This document shows, one piece after another, positions 1 through 8,497 of a stretch of 64,000 bases of DNA. Position 1 is the first letter of the stretch. Each line of letters begins with the position of its first letter. The stretch lies in NCBI GenBank assembly GCA_963666865.1, contig OY763072.1:2666001-2730000 (forward strand), in the 5' to 3' direction. The stretch comes from Bin87 sp963666865 (GTDB lineage: Bacteria > Chloroflexota > Dehalococcoidia > Lucifugimonadales > UBA3495). The notes under the pieces were generated by a model. It ran no database searches. It saw only the letters and a list, made by a program, of their open reading frames with translations, and had not been told where the DNA came from. Made by a program: the position numbers and the translations under genes.

Positions 1-810
1 CGGGTTGCGCTTGTGGGGCATGGAGGACGAGCCGGTCTGTCCCGCGCCGAAAGGCTCCTCGACTTCGTGGACCTCGGTGCGCTGCATCCCCCGGATCTCG
101 GTGGCGAACTTCTCCAACGAGGCGGCAACCAGAGCGCAAGTCGTGATGAAGTGGGCGTGGCGATCCCGTTGCACCACCTGGTTGGACACCGGTTCCACCT
201 TCAGTCCCAGGTGGTGGCAGACCCGGTCCTCGATGTGCGGCGGAATGGTGGCATGAGTGCCCACCGCGCCGGAGATTTTGCCCACCCGAACTGACTCCCG
301 TGCCTCCTCCATGCGTTCCCGCTGGCGGCGCAATTCGTCCCACCACAGGGCAAGTTTCAATCCGAAGGTCATGGGTTCGGCGTGGACCCCATGGGTTCGC
401 CCCATCATCAGGGTGTCCTTGTGCCGGATGGCCTGTTCCTTGACGGCGGCGATGGCAGCGTCAATCTCGCCGAGTAGCAGGTCGGCGGCAGCCACCAGTT
501 GCAGCGCCTGGCCCGTGTCCAGCATGTCGGAGGAGGTCATGCCCAGGTGTAGCCAACGCCCTTCCGGGCCAAGGGTTTCCGTGATGGAGCGCAGGAACGC
601 CGTAACGTCGTGGCGGGTGGTTTCGAAAATCTCCATCATCCGCTGATGGTTGTAAGCCGCGCCGCGCAGCCGCTCCATATCCTCTAGCGGGACCACGCCG
701 GCTTCGGTCCAAGCCTCGCATACGGCCAGCTCCACGTCCAGCCACATCCGGTACTTGTTTTCGTCAGACCAGACCCGTTTCATCTCGGCCCTGGAGTAGC
801 GGTCAATCAA
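1..810 (-). CDS. purB: Adenylosuccinate lyase PurB, 3' end cut by the window edge
   Basis: Catalyses two fumarate-releasing steps of purine synthesis (SAICAR to AICAR, adenylosuccinate to AMP) in the cytoplasm. The 270 visible codons read as the N-terminal part of the fumarase/aspartase superfamily: IDRYSR start, TSSDMLDT, the RTHG(V)HAEP segment holding the substrate-binding threonine-histidine, and the signature loop GSSSMPHKRNP, where the window ends. The start is TTG; a GGGGAGG Shine-Dalgarno lies seven bases upstream and no better ATG exists in frame before the conserved region. It is the most downstream visible gene of a minus-strand purine block with purE, purD and guaA. Identity is firm; the C-terminal helical half is outside the window. 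Confidence 0.95.
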   Translation of the reverse strand, partial: MIDRYSRAEMKRVWSDENKYRMWLDVELAVCEAWTEAGVVPLEDMERLRGAAYNHQRMMEIFETTRHDVTAFLRSITETLGPEGRWLHLGMTSSDMLDTGQALQLVAAADLLLGEIDAAIAAVKEQAIRHKDTLMMGRTHGVHAEPMTFGLKLALWWDELRRQRERMEEARESVRVGKISGAVGTHATIPPHIEDRVCHHLGLKVEPVSNQVVQRDRHAHFITTCALVAASLEKFATEIRGMQRTEVHEVEEPFGAGQTGSSSMPHKRNP

Positions 811-869
811 GGTTTCGCCTCCCCTGAGTCATGAACACGCGGATAATTTTATCATAGCCCAAAGGGTCG

Positions 870-1559
870 TCAGCCTTCGCCGCGCGAATACTCGCGGACC
901 GCTTCCAGCACCGGGCCGAAATCGGTGAACAGCGTGAACGGGATGCCGGCGTCCTCGCACATGGCGGCCATCTGCCGGTGGGCGAAAACGGTGTCGGCGA
1001 CCTCGCCGGCCTCAAAATCGGATCGACCGTCTCCCATATAAAAGACGTGTCGCCCCTGCTCCCGGAACCGTTGCACGATCAACGCCTTGCTGTTGCCAAG
1101 CTCCGGCGCATCGGGATACGGGAAGTCGTAGCGGTATCCCTGGACTCGCCCGTTGTCGTCGAACCGGGTGACCACCGCATAGACCGGCACGTCCGAGTGA
1201 CCGCTGCCGTCCAGCAAAGCCTGGATGTAAAAATCCAAACCCTGGCTGATAATGCACATTGGGAAGTCGTTCTCCCAGCAGAATTGCCATAGCTCGTCGA
1301 AATAAGGGCGGAAGCAAGCGTTCTCCCGGACGTATGCCTGCATCGCTTCCTTCTTGGCGTCCATCCGCAGGAAGGTTATCTCCTGGTACTCTTTGAGCGT
1401 CAGTTCGCCGGCGCGAAAACGATCGCGCACCTCGGTCCAGGAAGGATGGCCGAACCGGTGCAGCAACAACTCCGCTACGTTCTGAGCCGCAGCGGTGTCG
1501 TCAAAATCGGTCAGAACCGCCGGCAGACGGCGGCTAGCTGGGCCGGGATTATCGCTCAC
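870..1559 (-). CDS. HAD-superfamily phosphatase, MtnX/SerB-like
   Basis: A 229-residue HAD hydrolase. The nucleophile motif is TDFDDTAA near residue 18; ISQGLDFY gives motif II and YMGDGRSDFEA gives the metal-binding motif IV, the pattern of phosphoserine-phosphatase and MtnX-like (2-hydroxy-3-keto-5-methylthiopentenyl-1-phosphate phosphatase) enzymes. The cap resembles the small C1 cap of that group. The GTG start overlaps the end of purE by 11 bases, so the two are translationally coupled. Substrate cannot be assigned: no methionine-salvage neighbours are present and the setting is purine synthesis. HAD membership is secure, the MtnX label is only a best guess. Confidence 0.8.
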   Translation of the reverse strand: MSDNPGPASRRLPAVLTDFDDTAAAQNVAELLLHRFGHPSWTEVRDRFRAGELTLKEYQEITFLRMDAKKEAMQAYVRENACFRPYFDELWQFCWENDFPMCIISQGLDFYIQALLDGSGHSDVPVYAVVTRFDDNGRVQGYRYDFPYPDAPELGNSKALIVQRFREQGRHVFYMGDGRSDFEAGEVADTVFAHRQMAAMCEDAGIPFTLFTDFGPVLEAVREYSRGEG

Positions 1560-2007
1560 GGAGAGACTGCCGGTATTGCTCGACGGCCTGGCGGATGTTG
1601 TCGTGCTTGATCGCCAGGATCTGGGCGGCGTAGTAGGCGGCGTTGCGCGCTCCCCAACCACCCACGGCCATGGCGGCCACCGGGATGCCGGGGGGCATCT
1701 GTGCCGTTGACAACAACGCATCCCAGCCGTTGAGCTCGCTTGAAGTCAACGGTATCCCGATCACCGGCAACGTGGTCTGGGCCGCCAGCGCGCCGCCCAG
1801 GGCTGCTGAACCACCGGCCGCGGCGATGAGCACCTCAAGGCCGCGTTCGCGGGCGGTGGAGGCATACTCGTGGACCCGCTCCGGCGTGCGGTGGGCAGAC
1901 ATGACCCGGACCTCATATTCGACGCCCAGGGATTCCAGCGTGTTAATGGTCGGTTGGACGGCCTCCTCGTCGGAAGCGCTGCCCATAACTACTCCTACCA
2001 GTGGCAA
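1549..2007 (-). CDS. purE: PurE, N5-carboxyaminoimidazole ribonucleotide mutase
   Basis: Converts N5-CAIR to CAIR in de novo purine synthesis. The 152-residue length is right for the class I family. VVMGSASDEE binds the ribonucleotide phosphate and MSAHRTPERV carries the catalytic histidine. The second active-site segment, normally AGGAAHLPG, reads AAGGSAALGG, so the usual histidine there is alanine. The start is TTG, seven bases after AAGGAG; the first ATG inside the frame would delete the first strand. No purK is visible. Sits between the unknown gene 2097-2528 and the HAD phosphatase, with which it overlaps. Confidence 0.93.
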   Translation of the reverse strand: MPLVGVVMGSASDEEAVQPTINTLESLGVEYEVRVMSAHRTPERVHEYASTARERGLEVLIAAAGGSAALGGALAAQTTLPVIGIPLTSSELNGWDALLSTAQMPPGIPVAAMAVGGWGARNAAYYAAQILAIKHDNIRQAVEQYRQSLRER

Positions 2008-2063
2008 AATCGTTCTCCTTTCTCAATCTCTTGCCCGTTTCGGCTGCCGGGCGTCCGCATCGC

Positions 2064-2102
2064 ACTATACACCACTAGGGCTTTGGGTAACGACGGTCAA
2101 CC
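2064..2102 (-). promoter_or_regulatory. Possible promoter of the purE group
   Basis: On the minus strand a TATAGT -10-like hexamer lies at 2069-2064, about 57 bases before the TTG start. A TTGACC lies upstream at 2102-2097, but the spacing of about 27 bases is too long for a classical -35. Weak candidate from sequence only. Confidence 0.25.
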
Positions 2103-2528
2103 CTCCACCATATCCGCAATGTCCCGGAACGCGTCCAGGAGCGCGGACTGTATGGATTCTGCGTCATCATCGACCTCTTCGTCTTCTACAACCACGTACC
2201 CGGAATCGTCTTCATCGATGCCGACTCGCACCTCAATTTCCACCGGCTCACCGTCGTGCCAGAAAAGAACATAGACGATTTCGTCCACATCCTCTTCTTC
2301 CGACAGATCCTCCTCATCAAATTCATAATGCCAGGAACGATTGATAATCAATCGGGCGCCGCCATCCAGCAGCACGTCATTCATCTGGTTGAGCAATCCG
2401 TCCACTGCCAATCGACCGGCGAACCGCTCCAGCAGGGTACGCCGCTCCGCAACTTCGGTTATGCGGCGGCCATAACCTTCGTTGTCCACGCGCACCCGCA
2501 GTCGATTCAACTCATCCAGCCAGGGCAT
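2097..2528 (-). CDS. Acidic protein of unknown function (143 aa)
   Basis: Not recognised. The N-terminal third is helical and basic (LNRLRVRVDN...GRRITEVAERRTLLERFAGRLAV), followed by a strand-rich middle (ARLIINRSWHYEF) and a very acidic second half with runs such as DEEDLSEEEDVDE and EDEEVDDDAES. No signal peptide or membrane segment. I chose MPWLDEL as the start because GGAGG lies seven bases before it; an in-frame ATG ten codons earlier has no such site. It follows the 201-residue unknown gene with about 30 bases between, so they are likely co-transcribed within the purine block. Confidence 0.65.
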   Translation of the reverse strand: MPWLDELNRLRVRVDNEGYGRRITEVAERRTLLERFAGRLAVDGLLNQMNDVLLDGGARLIINRSWHYEFDEEDLSEEEDVDEIVYVLFWHDGEPVEIEVRVGIDEDDSGYVVVEDEEVDDDAESIQSALLDAFRDIADMVEG

Positions 2529-2560
2529 TGGTACTTCCTCCGGTATCGCCGGGCGCAACT

Positions 2561-3166
2561 TTATCGCGCCCGGGGTTTCCGATTGCGCCCGTTAAAGTAG
2601 CAGAACTCATCGACGGTGCGAAAGTCAGGAACGTGCAACCTCCGAGCCAAATTGCCTAGGATGTCCAGGAGATCGATGTAGCACAATCCGGGATGTCCCT
2701 GGCTGAACCCGGCCGGCAGCATTCCCAGCCGCCGCAGCGCCCGCTCAGTGTGAGGACTCCAGGGAGCGAACAACGTCGGATCGCGCAAGGCCAGCAGGTA
2801 CGAAGGCCATTCTTTGCCAGCGCCGCTCAATCCGAAACCGCCGGTTGCGACGGCGCACTCTTCGAAACGATTTTCCAACTTGATGACGTCGTAGAGCAAG
2901 AAATCCACGGTCTCGCGGATATCCTCAATTGGATTGGCGCGGAACTTTGAAACTTGCCGGCCGCCGGCGCCCCGGTACAGGATAACGGCTTGATCTTCGG
3001 TCAATTCAGGCAGCGCGTCTTGCTCCAGCCAGGCTTGCCACTCATCCGCCCGGCTCCAGCGACGCCGGCGGAATGCGTCCAATTCCCCTGACGCCCCAGC
3101 GGCGTGATATGCCTCCACCAGAGCCGGCCAATCGGGTTCTGTAACGGCGATGCGGGCGGCGATCAT
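2561..3166 (-). CDS. Unknown helical protein, possibly related to the FIDEYN-type domain
   Basis: A 201-residue cytoplasmic protein I do not recognise. Its centre and C-terminus (ALRDPTLFAPWSPHTERAL ... TVDEFCYFNG) resemble in order and spacing the C-terminal domain of the two genes at 20082-20762 and 21131-22225 (NPALFxxW ... FIDEYN). The link is by eye and tentative. Also seen: a GGFGLSGAGKEWPSYLL segment just before the DPTLF motif. The stop of purD is 16 bases from its start region, so it probably lies in the purD/guaA transcript. Confidence 0.6.
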   Translation of the reverse strand: MIAARIAVTEPDWPALVEAYHAAGASGELDAFRRRRWSRADEWQAWLEQDALPELTEDQAVILYRGAGGRQVSKFRANPIEDIRETVDFLLYDVIKLENRFEECAVATGGFGLSGAGKEWPSYLLALRDPTLFAPWSPHTERALRRLGMLPAGFSQGHPGLCYIDLLDILGNLARRLHVPDFRTVDEFCYFNGRNRKPRAR

Positions 3167-3181
3167 ATGCAGTGGTGATTG

Positions 3182-4477
3182 TTACACCGAGACGGGTTCG
3201 CCAACCGGCGTCGCGGCAATGTCCCGCCGGTAGTAGGCGTCAGTGAACGAGATACTCTGCACCCGGCGATAGGCCCGTTCCCTCGCTTCAGCGACGCGGT
3301 CGCCCAGCCCCACCACCGCCAGCACCCGGCCGCCGGCCGTCACCACGCCGCCGCTGTCGTCCTCCGCCGGTTGCGCGCCGGCGTGGAAAACCAAGCTATC
3401 CTGATCATCGGCGTCGTCATCCAGCCCGTTTATGGTGTACCCGGTCTGGTACTGCCCCGGGTATCCTCCGGAGACCATCACCACGGCGACTGCGGGGCGT
3501 TCGGACCACTCCACCGGGCCGGCATTATCCAGGTTTCCGTTGGCGCAGGCCAGCATCGCCTCCACCGGGTCGCTCAACAACCGGGGCATGATGACCTGGG
3601 TTTCCGGGTCACCGAAGCGACAGTTGAATTCCAACACGCGGGGACCTTCCCGCGTCAGCATCAACCCGCAGTACAAGGCTCCGCGATAGGGGCAACCCCT
3701 TTCCGCCAGTTCCCTGATGACGGGCAACATGAAGCGTTGGCGAATTTCGTGGGCGAACTCGGCGTTCCAGAAGTCAGGCGGCCCGAAGCTGCCCATTCCT
3801 CCGGTATTGGGTCCAACGTCACCCTCGCCCACGCGCTTGTAATCGGTCGCTGCCACCAACTCCGATAGATTCTCGCCGTCGGTGAAACCGAATACGCTCA
3901 CTTCGATCCCGTGCAGCCAATCCTCGATGACCACGGTCTCGCCCGACGTGCCGAATATTCGATCCTCCATGCATGCGCGGATGGCGATCTTGGCGTCTTC
4001 TCGGGTGGCGCACATGGCGACGCCCTTGCCGGCGGCCAGGCCATCGGCCTTCACCACCACCGGGCGGTCATGATAGTCAACATAACTCAGCGCCCCGGAA
4101 ATGGTCTGGAAGACGCGATAGTTCGGGCCGGGCACTCTGGCGGCGTCCAGCACGCTGCGGGCGAAGCTCTTGCTGGATTCCAGTCGGGCCGCGGCTCGAC
4201 TCGGGCCGAATGCCGGGATCTCGACAGCGGCGAGACGGTCGGCCAACCCCAGGGCCAGTGGCGTCTCCGGGCCTATCACCACCAGGTCTATGGCGTGGTC
4301 AGCGGCAGCCGCAACAATCCCGTCAACGTCGGTGTCGGCTAGGGGCAGGTTCGTTCCCAGACCCGCCGTGCCGGAGTTGCCGGGCGCGGCCAAAAGTTCA
4401 GTGACGGAATCCGAGCGTTGCAGCCGCCATGCCAGCGCGTGTTCTCGCCCGCCGGAACCCACTATCAGGACACGCAT
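3182..4477 (-). CDS. purD: Phosphoribosylamine-glycine ligase PurD
   Basis: ATP-grasp ligase making glycinamide ribonucleotide, the second step of purine synthesis. Full length (431 aa). The N-terminal VLIVGSGGREHALAWRL is diagnostic; KADGLAAGKGV is the ATP-grasp glycine-rich loop, NTGGMGSFGP and LEFNCRFGDPETQ are the family signature and metal-binding segment. GAGGT precedes the ATG. Separated from the upstream guaA by a 70-base spacer containing small inverted repeats. Confidence 0.97.
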   Translation of the reverse strand: MRVLIVGSGGREHALAWRLQRSDSVTELLAAPGNSGTAGLGTNLPLADTDVDGIVAAAADHAIDLVVIGPETPLALGLADRLAAVEIPAFGPSRAAARLESSKSFARSVLDAARVPGPNYRVFQTISGALSYVDYHDRPVVVKADGLAAGKGVAMCATREDAKIAIRACMEDRIFGTSGETVVIEDWLHGIEVSVFGFTDGENLSELVAATDYKRVGEGDVGPNTGGMGSFGPPDFWNAEFAHEIRQRFMLPVIRELAERGCPYRGALYCGLMLTREGPRVLEFNCRFGDPETQVIMPRLLSDPVEAMLACANGNLDNAGPVEWSERPAVAVVMVSGGYPGQYQTGYTINGLDDDADDQDSLVFHAGAQPAEDDSGGVVTAGGRVLAVVGLGDRVAEARERAYRRVQSISFTDAYYRRDIAATPVGEPVSV

Positions 4478-4487
4478 CGAATTACCT

Positions 4488-4547
4488 CAATGCCCCGCTC
4501 ATGGTGAGCGGCAATCCTCCGCTCGTGGTGAGCCTGTCGAACCACGG
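4488..4547. repeat. Small inverted/direct repeats between guaA and purD
   Basis: The 70-base spacer holds two copies of a GCTCnTGGTGAGC half-palindrome (CGCTCATGGTGAGC and CGCTCGTGGTGAGC), the second followed by CTGTCGAACCAC, a sequence type common in dispersed intergenic repeats. It could form a hairpin in the guaA-purD transcript. Seen directly; function not known. Confidence 0.5.
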
Positions 4548-6116
4548 TTATTCCCACTCAATGGTGCCGGGCGGTTTGCTGGTAATGTCATAGACCACCC
4601 GGTTCACTCCGTCCACCTCGTTGACGATCCGGTTGCTGATGCGCGCCAGCACGTCGTAAGGCAAACGAACCCAGTCGGCGGTCATGGCGTCTTCGGAGTT
4701 CACGGCGCGAATGGCGCAGGCGTAGCCGTAGGTGCGGTAATCGCCCATAACGCCAACGGTGCGGTTGTCGGTGAGTACGGCAAAGCTCTGCCAGATATCC
4801 CGATACAATCCGGCATCGGCTATCTCTTCCAGCACGACGCGGTCGCAGTTTCGCAGCAATTCCACCCGCTCCGGCGTCACCTCCCCGATGATGCGAATGG
4901 CCAATCCGGGACCGGGGAAGGGCTGACGGTAGATAATCTCCTCCGGCAGACCCAACTCCAAGCCCACCGCTCGCACCTCATCCTTGAACAGGTATCGCAG
5001 CGGCTCCACCAGCCCGAAGTCCATGCGCTCCGGCAGTCCGCCTACGTTGTGGTGGGTCTTGATGCGGGCTGAGGCCCGGTTTTCCGGAGTTTCGCTCTCA
5101 ATAACGTCGGGATAAAGCGTGCCCTGGGCCAGCCACTTTACGTTTTCAATCTCGGCGGCGGCGTCTTCAAAGACGCGGATGAACTCGCCGCCGATAGTCT
5201 TGCGCTTGGTCTCCGGATCCGTCACCCCGGCCAGACCGTTCAGGAACCGGTCCGAGGCGTCAACATAGCGCAGGTCCAGGCCCAGGTTTTTGTGAAAGGT
5301 TTCCTGCACCTGCTCCGATTCCCCATGACGCAGCAGACCATTGTTCACGAGTATGCAGGTCAGTTGGGGCCCTATCGCCCGGTGCAGCAGCGCCGCCGCC
5401 ACCGACGAATCCACGCCGCCGCTCAACCCGCAGATAACGCGGTCGTCGCCCACCTGCGCCCGCACCCGTTCCACGGTGTCCACCACGAAATTACCGGGCG
5501 TCCAGGCGCCGGAACACCCGCAGATGTCGCGGATGAAGTTGCGCAGTATGGTCATGCCGTCCGGGGTGTGCCGCACTTCCGGATGGAACTGGAGGCCGTA
5601 CCAGCGTTGGCCGTCGGAAATGGCGGCGCACTCGGTGTTGGCGGTGCGCCCCAACGCGGCCATGCCCTCCGGCAGCCGTTCCACTCGGTCGCCGTGGCTC
5701 ATCCAAACCGGGATCGTGCCCTCGATGCCGGCCAGTAGAGCGCCCGAAGCATCGCCTCCGGATTGTTGAACAATCGCAAAGTCGGCGTGTCCGTACTCCC
5801 GCACATTCCCAGGCGTTACAACACCCCCCAGCTGATGCACCATGGCCTGCATCCCGTAGCAAATACCCAGCGTCGGCAGGCCGCATTCCAGCACCCAATC
5901 CGGTATCACCGGCGCCCGGGCATCGTACACGCTGGCCGGGCCACCGGACAGGATGATGCCCCGGGCGTTCAGATGGGAGATCGCCCCGGCATCGGCGGTG
6001 GCCGAGATGATCTCCGAATACACCTGCAACTCTCTGACGCGGCGGGCAATCAGATGGGTGTATTGGGAGCCGAAGTCTATGACTACAATGGCGTCGGGTT
6101 GCGCTGGGCTGTTCAT
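4548..6116 (-). CDS. guaA: GMP synthase (glutamine-hydrolysing) GuaA
   Basis: Aminates XMP to GMP. Residues 1-200 form the class I glutamine amidotransferase: VIDFGSQYTHLIARRVREL, nucleophile cysteine in TLGICYGMQ, and the HPEVRHTPDG histidine/glutamate. Then the N-type ATP pyrophosphatase: CGLSGGVDSSVAAALLHRA with the SGGVDSS P-loop, and the GuaA C-terminal dimerisation domain ending KPPGTIEWE. At 522 residues it has the family length. The ATG giving MNSPAQPD was chosen because it sits just before the conserved start and follows CGGGG; an ATG 15 codons upstream adds a non-conserved extension. Confidence 0.97.
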   Translation of the reverse strand: MNSPAQPDAIVVIDFGSQYTHLIARRVRELQVYSEIISATADAGAISHLNARGIILSGGPASVYDARAPVIPDWVLECGLPTLGICYGMQAMVHQLGGVVTPGNVREYGHADFAIVQQSGGDASGALLAGIEGTIPVWMSHGDRVERLPEGMAALGRTANTECAAISDGQRWYGLQFHPEVRHTPDGMTILRNFIRDICGCSGAWTPGNFVVDTVERVRAQVGDDRVICGLSGGVDSSVAAALLHRAIGPQLTCILVNNGLLRHGESEQVQETFHKNLGLDLRYVDASDRFLNGLAGVTDPETKRKTIGGEFIRVFEDAAAEIENVKWLAQGTLYPDVIESETPENRASARIKTHHNVGGLPERMDFGLVEPLRYLFKDEVRAVGLELGLPEEIIYRQPFPGPGLAIRIIGEVTPERVELLRNCDRVVLEEIADAGLYRDIWQSFAVLTDNRTVGVMGDYRTYGYACAIRAVNSEDAMTADWVRLPYDVLARISNRIVNEVDGVNRVVYDITSKPPGTIEWE

Positions 6117-6151
6117 AAAATCCCCGCCGGAGCGATGCGGTTGCGGCGACA

Positions 6152-6160
6152 ATATTAGCA
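6152..6160 (-). promoter_or_regulatory. Probable extended -10 promoter for guaA
   Basis: On the minus strand TGCTAATAT lies about 35 bases before the guaA ATG, the same TGn-hexamer layout as other promoters in this window. No clear -35. It is divergent from the promoter of the methyltransferase fusion. Confidence 0.4.
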
Positions 6161-6189
6161 TAATGCGGGAAGGCGTTCACCGCACGCCG

Positions 6190-6218
6190 TTACCCGGTAC
6201 CGCCATCCTTGATAGAAT
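6190..6218 (+). promoter_or_regulatory. Promoter of the methyltransferase-endonuclease gene
   Basis: TTACCC, a 17-base spacer, then TAGAAT with an extended TG one base upstream (TGATAGAAT). The predicted start near 6225 leaves about 25 bases of leader before the ATG at 6250. Confidence 0.5.
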
Positions 6219-6249
6219 ACGCACGCCGACCGGCCCCCAGGATGCGACG

Positions 6250-7650
6250 ATGACGGTTTTTGCGACGACCAGAGAACCGCGCCCGGACCAGCATATTGTG
6301 CGCGAGTGGCCCTTGCCGCTGAACCAGCGCAACCAGTACGATGGACTTGACTTGCTGGCCGCCCTGGAGCCGGCATCAGTGCCCCTCTGCATTTTTGACC
6401 CGCAGTACCGGGGCATATTGGACAAGATGCAGTATGGCAACGAAGGGGTCAGTCGGGGCCGCGCGCGATCAGCGTTGCCGCAGATGAGCGAGGAAACCAT
6501 CGCTAAATTCATCGAAGGCATTTCTAGGGCGCTGAGACCGTCGGGCCACTTGTTTCTGTGGGTGGACAAGTTCCACATCTGTACCGGAGTAAAGCCGTGG
6601 CTTGCACGATTTGGGCTGGAAATCGTGGACCTGGTGACTTGGAACAAGGGTAAAATGGGCATGGGCTACCGCACACGGAGATACGCTGAATACTTGGTGA
6701 TCGCCCAAAAACCGCCGAAACGTGCGAAAGGCGTTTGGCACCGGCACAACATTCCCGACGTTTGGGTGGAAATAGCGGACGACCAGCACGCCCACACTAA
6801 GCCGGTGCTTTTACAAGCGGCTCTAATTGAGGCGGTCACTGACCCCGGAGATGTTATATTGGACCCAGCCGCGGGGAGCTATTCGGTTCTGGAAGCTGCA
6901 AGATGGGTAAAACGCAAGTTCTTGGGTTGCGATATCAATGTACCAGAAGCAGACAGAGGTGAGGCAATGCCGAAAATTAGAGATAGCAAACCCGGACGTA
7001 GGGATGGATCTTACACCCGCCTATTCGACGACCCCAATATCGGGGCTATGTTGTCCCAAATTCATGCGACGTCGATCAGAGCCGGAACGGAATTGGAAAA
7101 TATCATCCAAAAACACGCCAAAGAGAACGAGAATCTAATACCAGACTTGGACGGGTTCCTTTCCCTTTCGAACATTTTCGAAGGTGTGTTCCTGGCAGAC
7201 AAGAAGGTGATTAGGAAGTCGCGAACAGTTGGTGCCAGTGTGCAGCCTGATTATCTGGTATTTGACCAGAGGAATGGTACACGACAGTGTTATGTCGTGG
7301 AGCTGAAAGACGGTGACGTGTTTGACACCAAAAAGACAGACGGAGAAATCGATGCGTTAAACAGCTTTATGCAAAAGATAGCAAGGCGCATCCAATACTC
7401 TGTTGGCATCAGAGTCTGTTCGTTCAATCAGACTGACAAAAATGCTATCGCAAACGGATTTAAAAATCGAGTTGACGCGTCCGAAGTCTGGACAGGTCAG
7501 GAATTTTGCGAGCTGTTAGGTATTGATTACCGAGCGATTCTGGACGAGCGAAGAACTTACGCCGAGCAAAACCGTGAATGGCTTGTGACCGAAGTGCTCA
7601 ACATCCCAGAGCTGAAGCAAATCATTGAGCAGAAAATCACCAAACGTTAG
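6250..7650 (+). CDS. Fused DNA methyltransferase and PD-(D/E)XK restriction endonuclease
   Basis: A 466-residue single-chain restriction-modification protein. Residues 1-235 form a beta-class amino-methyltransferase: the catalytic motif comes first as FDPQYRG (usual DPPY), then NKGKMGMGYRTRRYAEYLVIAQK, then the AdoMet-binding motif ILDPAAGSYSVLEAA and FLGCDI. From about residue 240 a different domain begins (MPKIRDSKPG) with QPDYLVFDQ...CYVVELKDGD, the PD...ExK nuclease core. The junction contains an internal ATG at 6967 preceded by GAGGTGAGG, so the nuclease could also be made separately. Base use becomes clearly AT-richer after the junction. ATG 6250 was chosen for its AGGA site and agreement with the predicted promoter. 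Target sequence is not predictable. Confidence 0.8.
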   Translation: MTVFATTREPRPDQHIVREWPLPLNQRNQYDGLDLLAALEPASVPLCIFDPQYRGILDKMQYGNEGVSRGRARSALPQMSEETIAKFIEGISRALRPSGHLFLWVDKFHICTGVKPWLARFGLEIVDLVTWNKGKMGMGYRTRRYAEYLVIAQKPPKRAKGVWHRHNIPDVWVEIADDQHAHTKPVLLQAALIEAVTDPGDVILDPAAGSYSVLEAARWVKRKFLGCDINVPEADRGEAMPKIRDSKPGRRDGSYTRLFDDPNIGAMLSQIHATSIRAGTELENIIQKHAKENENLIPDLDGFLSLSNIFEGVFLADKKVIRKSRTVGASVQPDYLVFDQRNGTRQCYVVELKDGDVFDTKKTDGEIDALNSFMQKIARRIQYSVGIRVCSFNQTDKNAIANGFKNRVDASEVWTGQEFCELLGIDYRAILDERRTYAEQNREWLVTEVLNIPELKQIIEQKITKR

Positions 7651-7660
7651 ACGTGGGAGC

Positions 7661-8086
7661 ATGGCAATGACCTCAGTGAGTCACAACCAGCCTCTACAGG
7701 GAGAATCCGTCGGTAAATTTATTCAGCCGAAAACGCCGGTGGCAGAACGCATAGACCAGCTGTTGTTGAACGACCCCCATGAACAGGAGTCGTGCCAGCG
7801 ACGACTCGGCCAAGCCCAATGGTTGAAGCGAGTAATGGCCCTCCGGTGGGGCGATCACCTTCCTCAACCCTTCATCGGGTTTGACCCAGACGAAGGGCTG
7901 TTCATCATGGAGTGGCAGTCCGACACGGAGTGCAATACGCTGACCATTGACGCCGAGAACCATAAAGCTTGGTACGACCCCTGGCCCACTGGTCAAACCG
8001 ACCCCGCACCTGCCACTGAACTCAACCTGGACACGGAGGAAGGGTGGGAATGCCTTCGGTCTGCCCTCACGACAATCCAACCATAA
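7661..8086 (+). CDS. Unknown protein, first gene of duplicated two-gene module (copy 1)
   Basis: A 141-residue protein of unknown function. The centre (PQPFIGFDPDEGLFIMEW) followed by a strand-rich stretch and TEEGWECLRSAL matches in order the protein at 25389-25775 (PEPIICPTTYGFVSVEW ... EADGWTRLANYL), so the two are paralogues. No membrane segment or signal peptide. A GGGAG lies close to the ATG; a longer frame beginning 12 codons earlier overlaps the preceding gene and lacks a site. It overlaps the next gene by 37 bases, pointing to coupled translation. The pairing resembles toxin-antitoxin layouts but nothing proves that. Confidence 0.65.
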   Translation: MAMTSVSHNQPLQGESVGKFIQPKTPVAERIDQLLLNDPHEQESCQRRLGQAQWLKRVMALRWGDHLPQPFIGFDPDEGLFIMEWQSDTECNTLTIDAENHKAWYDPWPTGQTDPAPATELNLDTEEGWECLRSALTTIQP

Positions 8087-8472
8087 CTACCGACGGCCCC
8101 TACTACCGCCAGGTACACCCCAATAATTTTCAGGATGGCCGGGTCTTGTCCCCGGCCTTTGCATTGCAAGATATTGGCTGCCATCTATGCCTTTCGCTTA
8201 ACGACGGTGCTCGCACCACGGCGCGGCGCTGTTACCTCGAATGCACTCAGAATGGCGAGCGCCCATCGGCCGCAGTTCTGGAGATAACGTCGCAGGAGCT
8301 CAAAGAATCGGGAGCGGCTCGAGTGGTGGATTCGCCTAACGAACAGACTCTCGCCCACGTTGACGCCATGTACGAAAAGCCGCTGAGCCGGTGGCAACGT
8401 CGGAACGTAAGCCAATCCCTGGCCGCGTCGGCCAATAAAAGGAACCCAGCCTATCAGCCTTACGCAGGTTGA
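8050..8472 (+). CDS. Unknown protein, second gene of duplicated two-gene module (copy 1)
   Basis: A 140-residue unknown protein. Its core (AAVLEITSQELKESGAARVV...AHVDAMY) aligns in layout with the protein at 25772-26146 (GVMAVTAEECENLGLTIVP...ALIRFDA), and both have a basic tail with tryptophan/arginine/asparagine. The ATG follows GGAGGAAGGGTGG and lies within the end of the first module gene. A GTG two codons earlier is also possible. Confidence 0.6.
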   Translation: MPSVCPHDNPTITTDGPYYRQVHPNNFQDGRVLSPAFALQDIGCHLCLSLNDGARTTARRCYLECTQNGERPSAAVLEITSQELKESGAARVVDSPNEQTLAHVDAMYEKPLSRWQRRNVSQSLAASANKRNPAYQPYAG

Positions 8473-8497
8473 GGACCGTCATCGACCTTCAGCCTGA

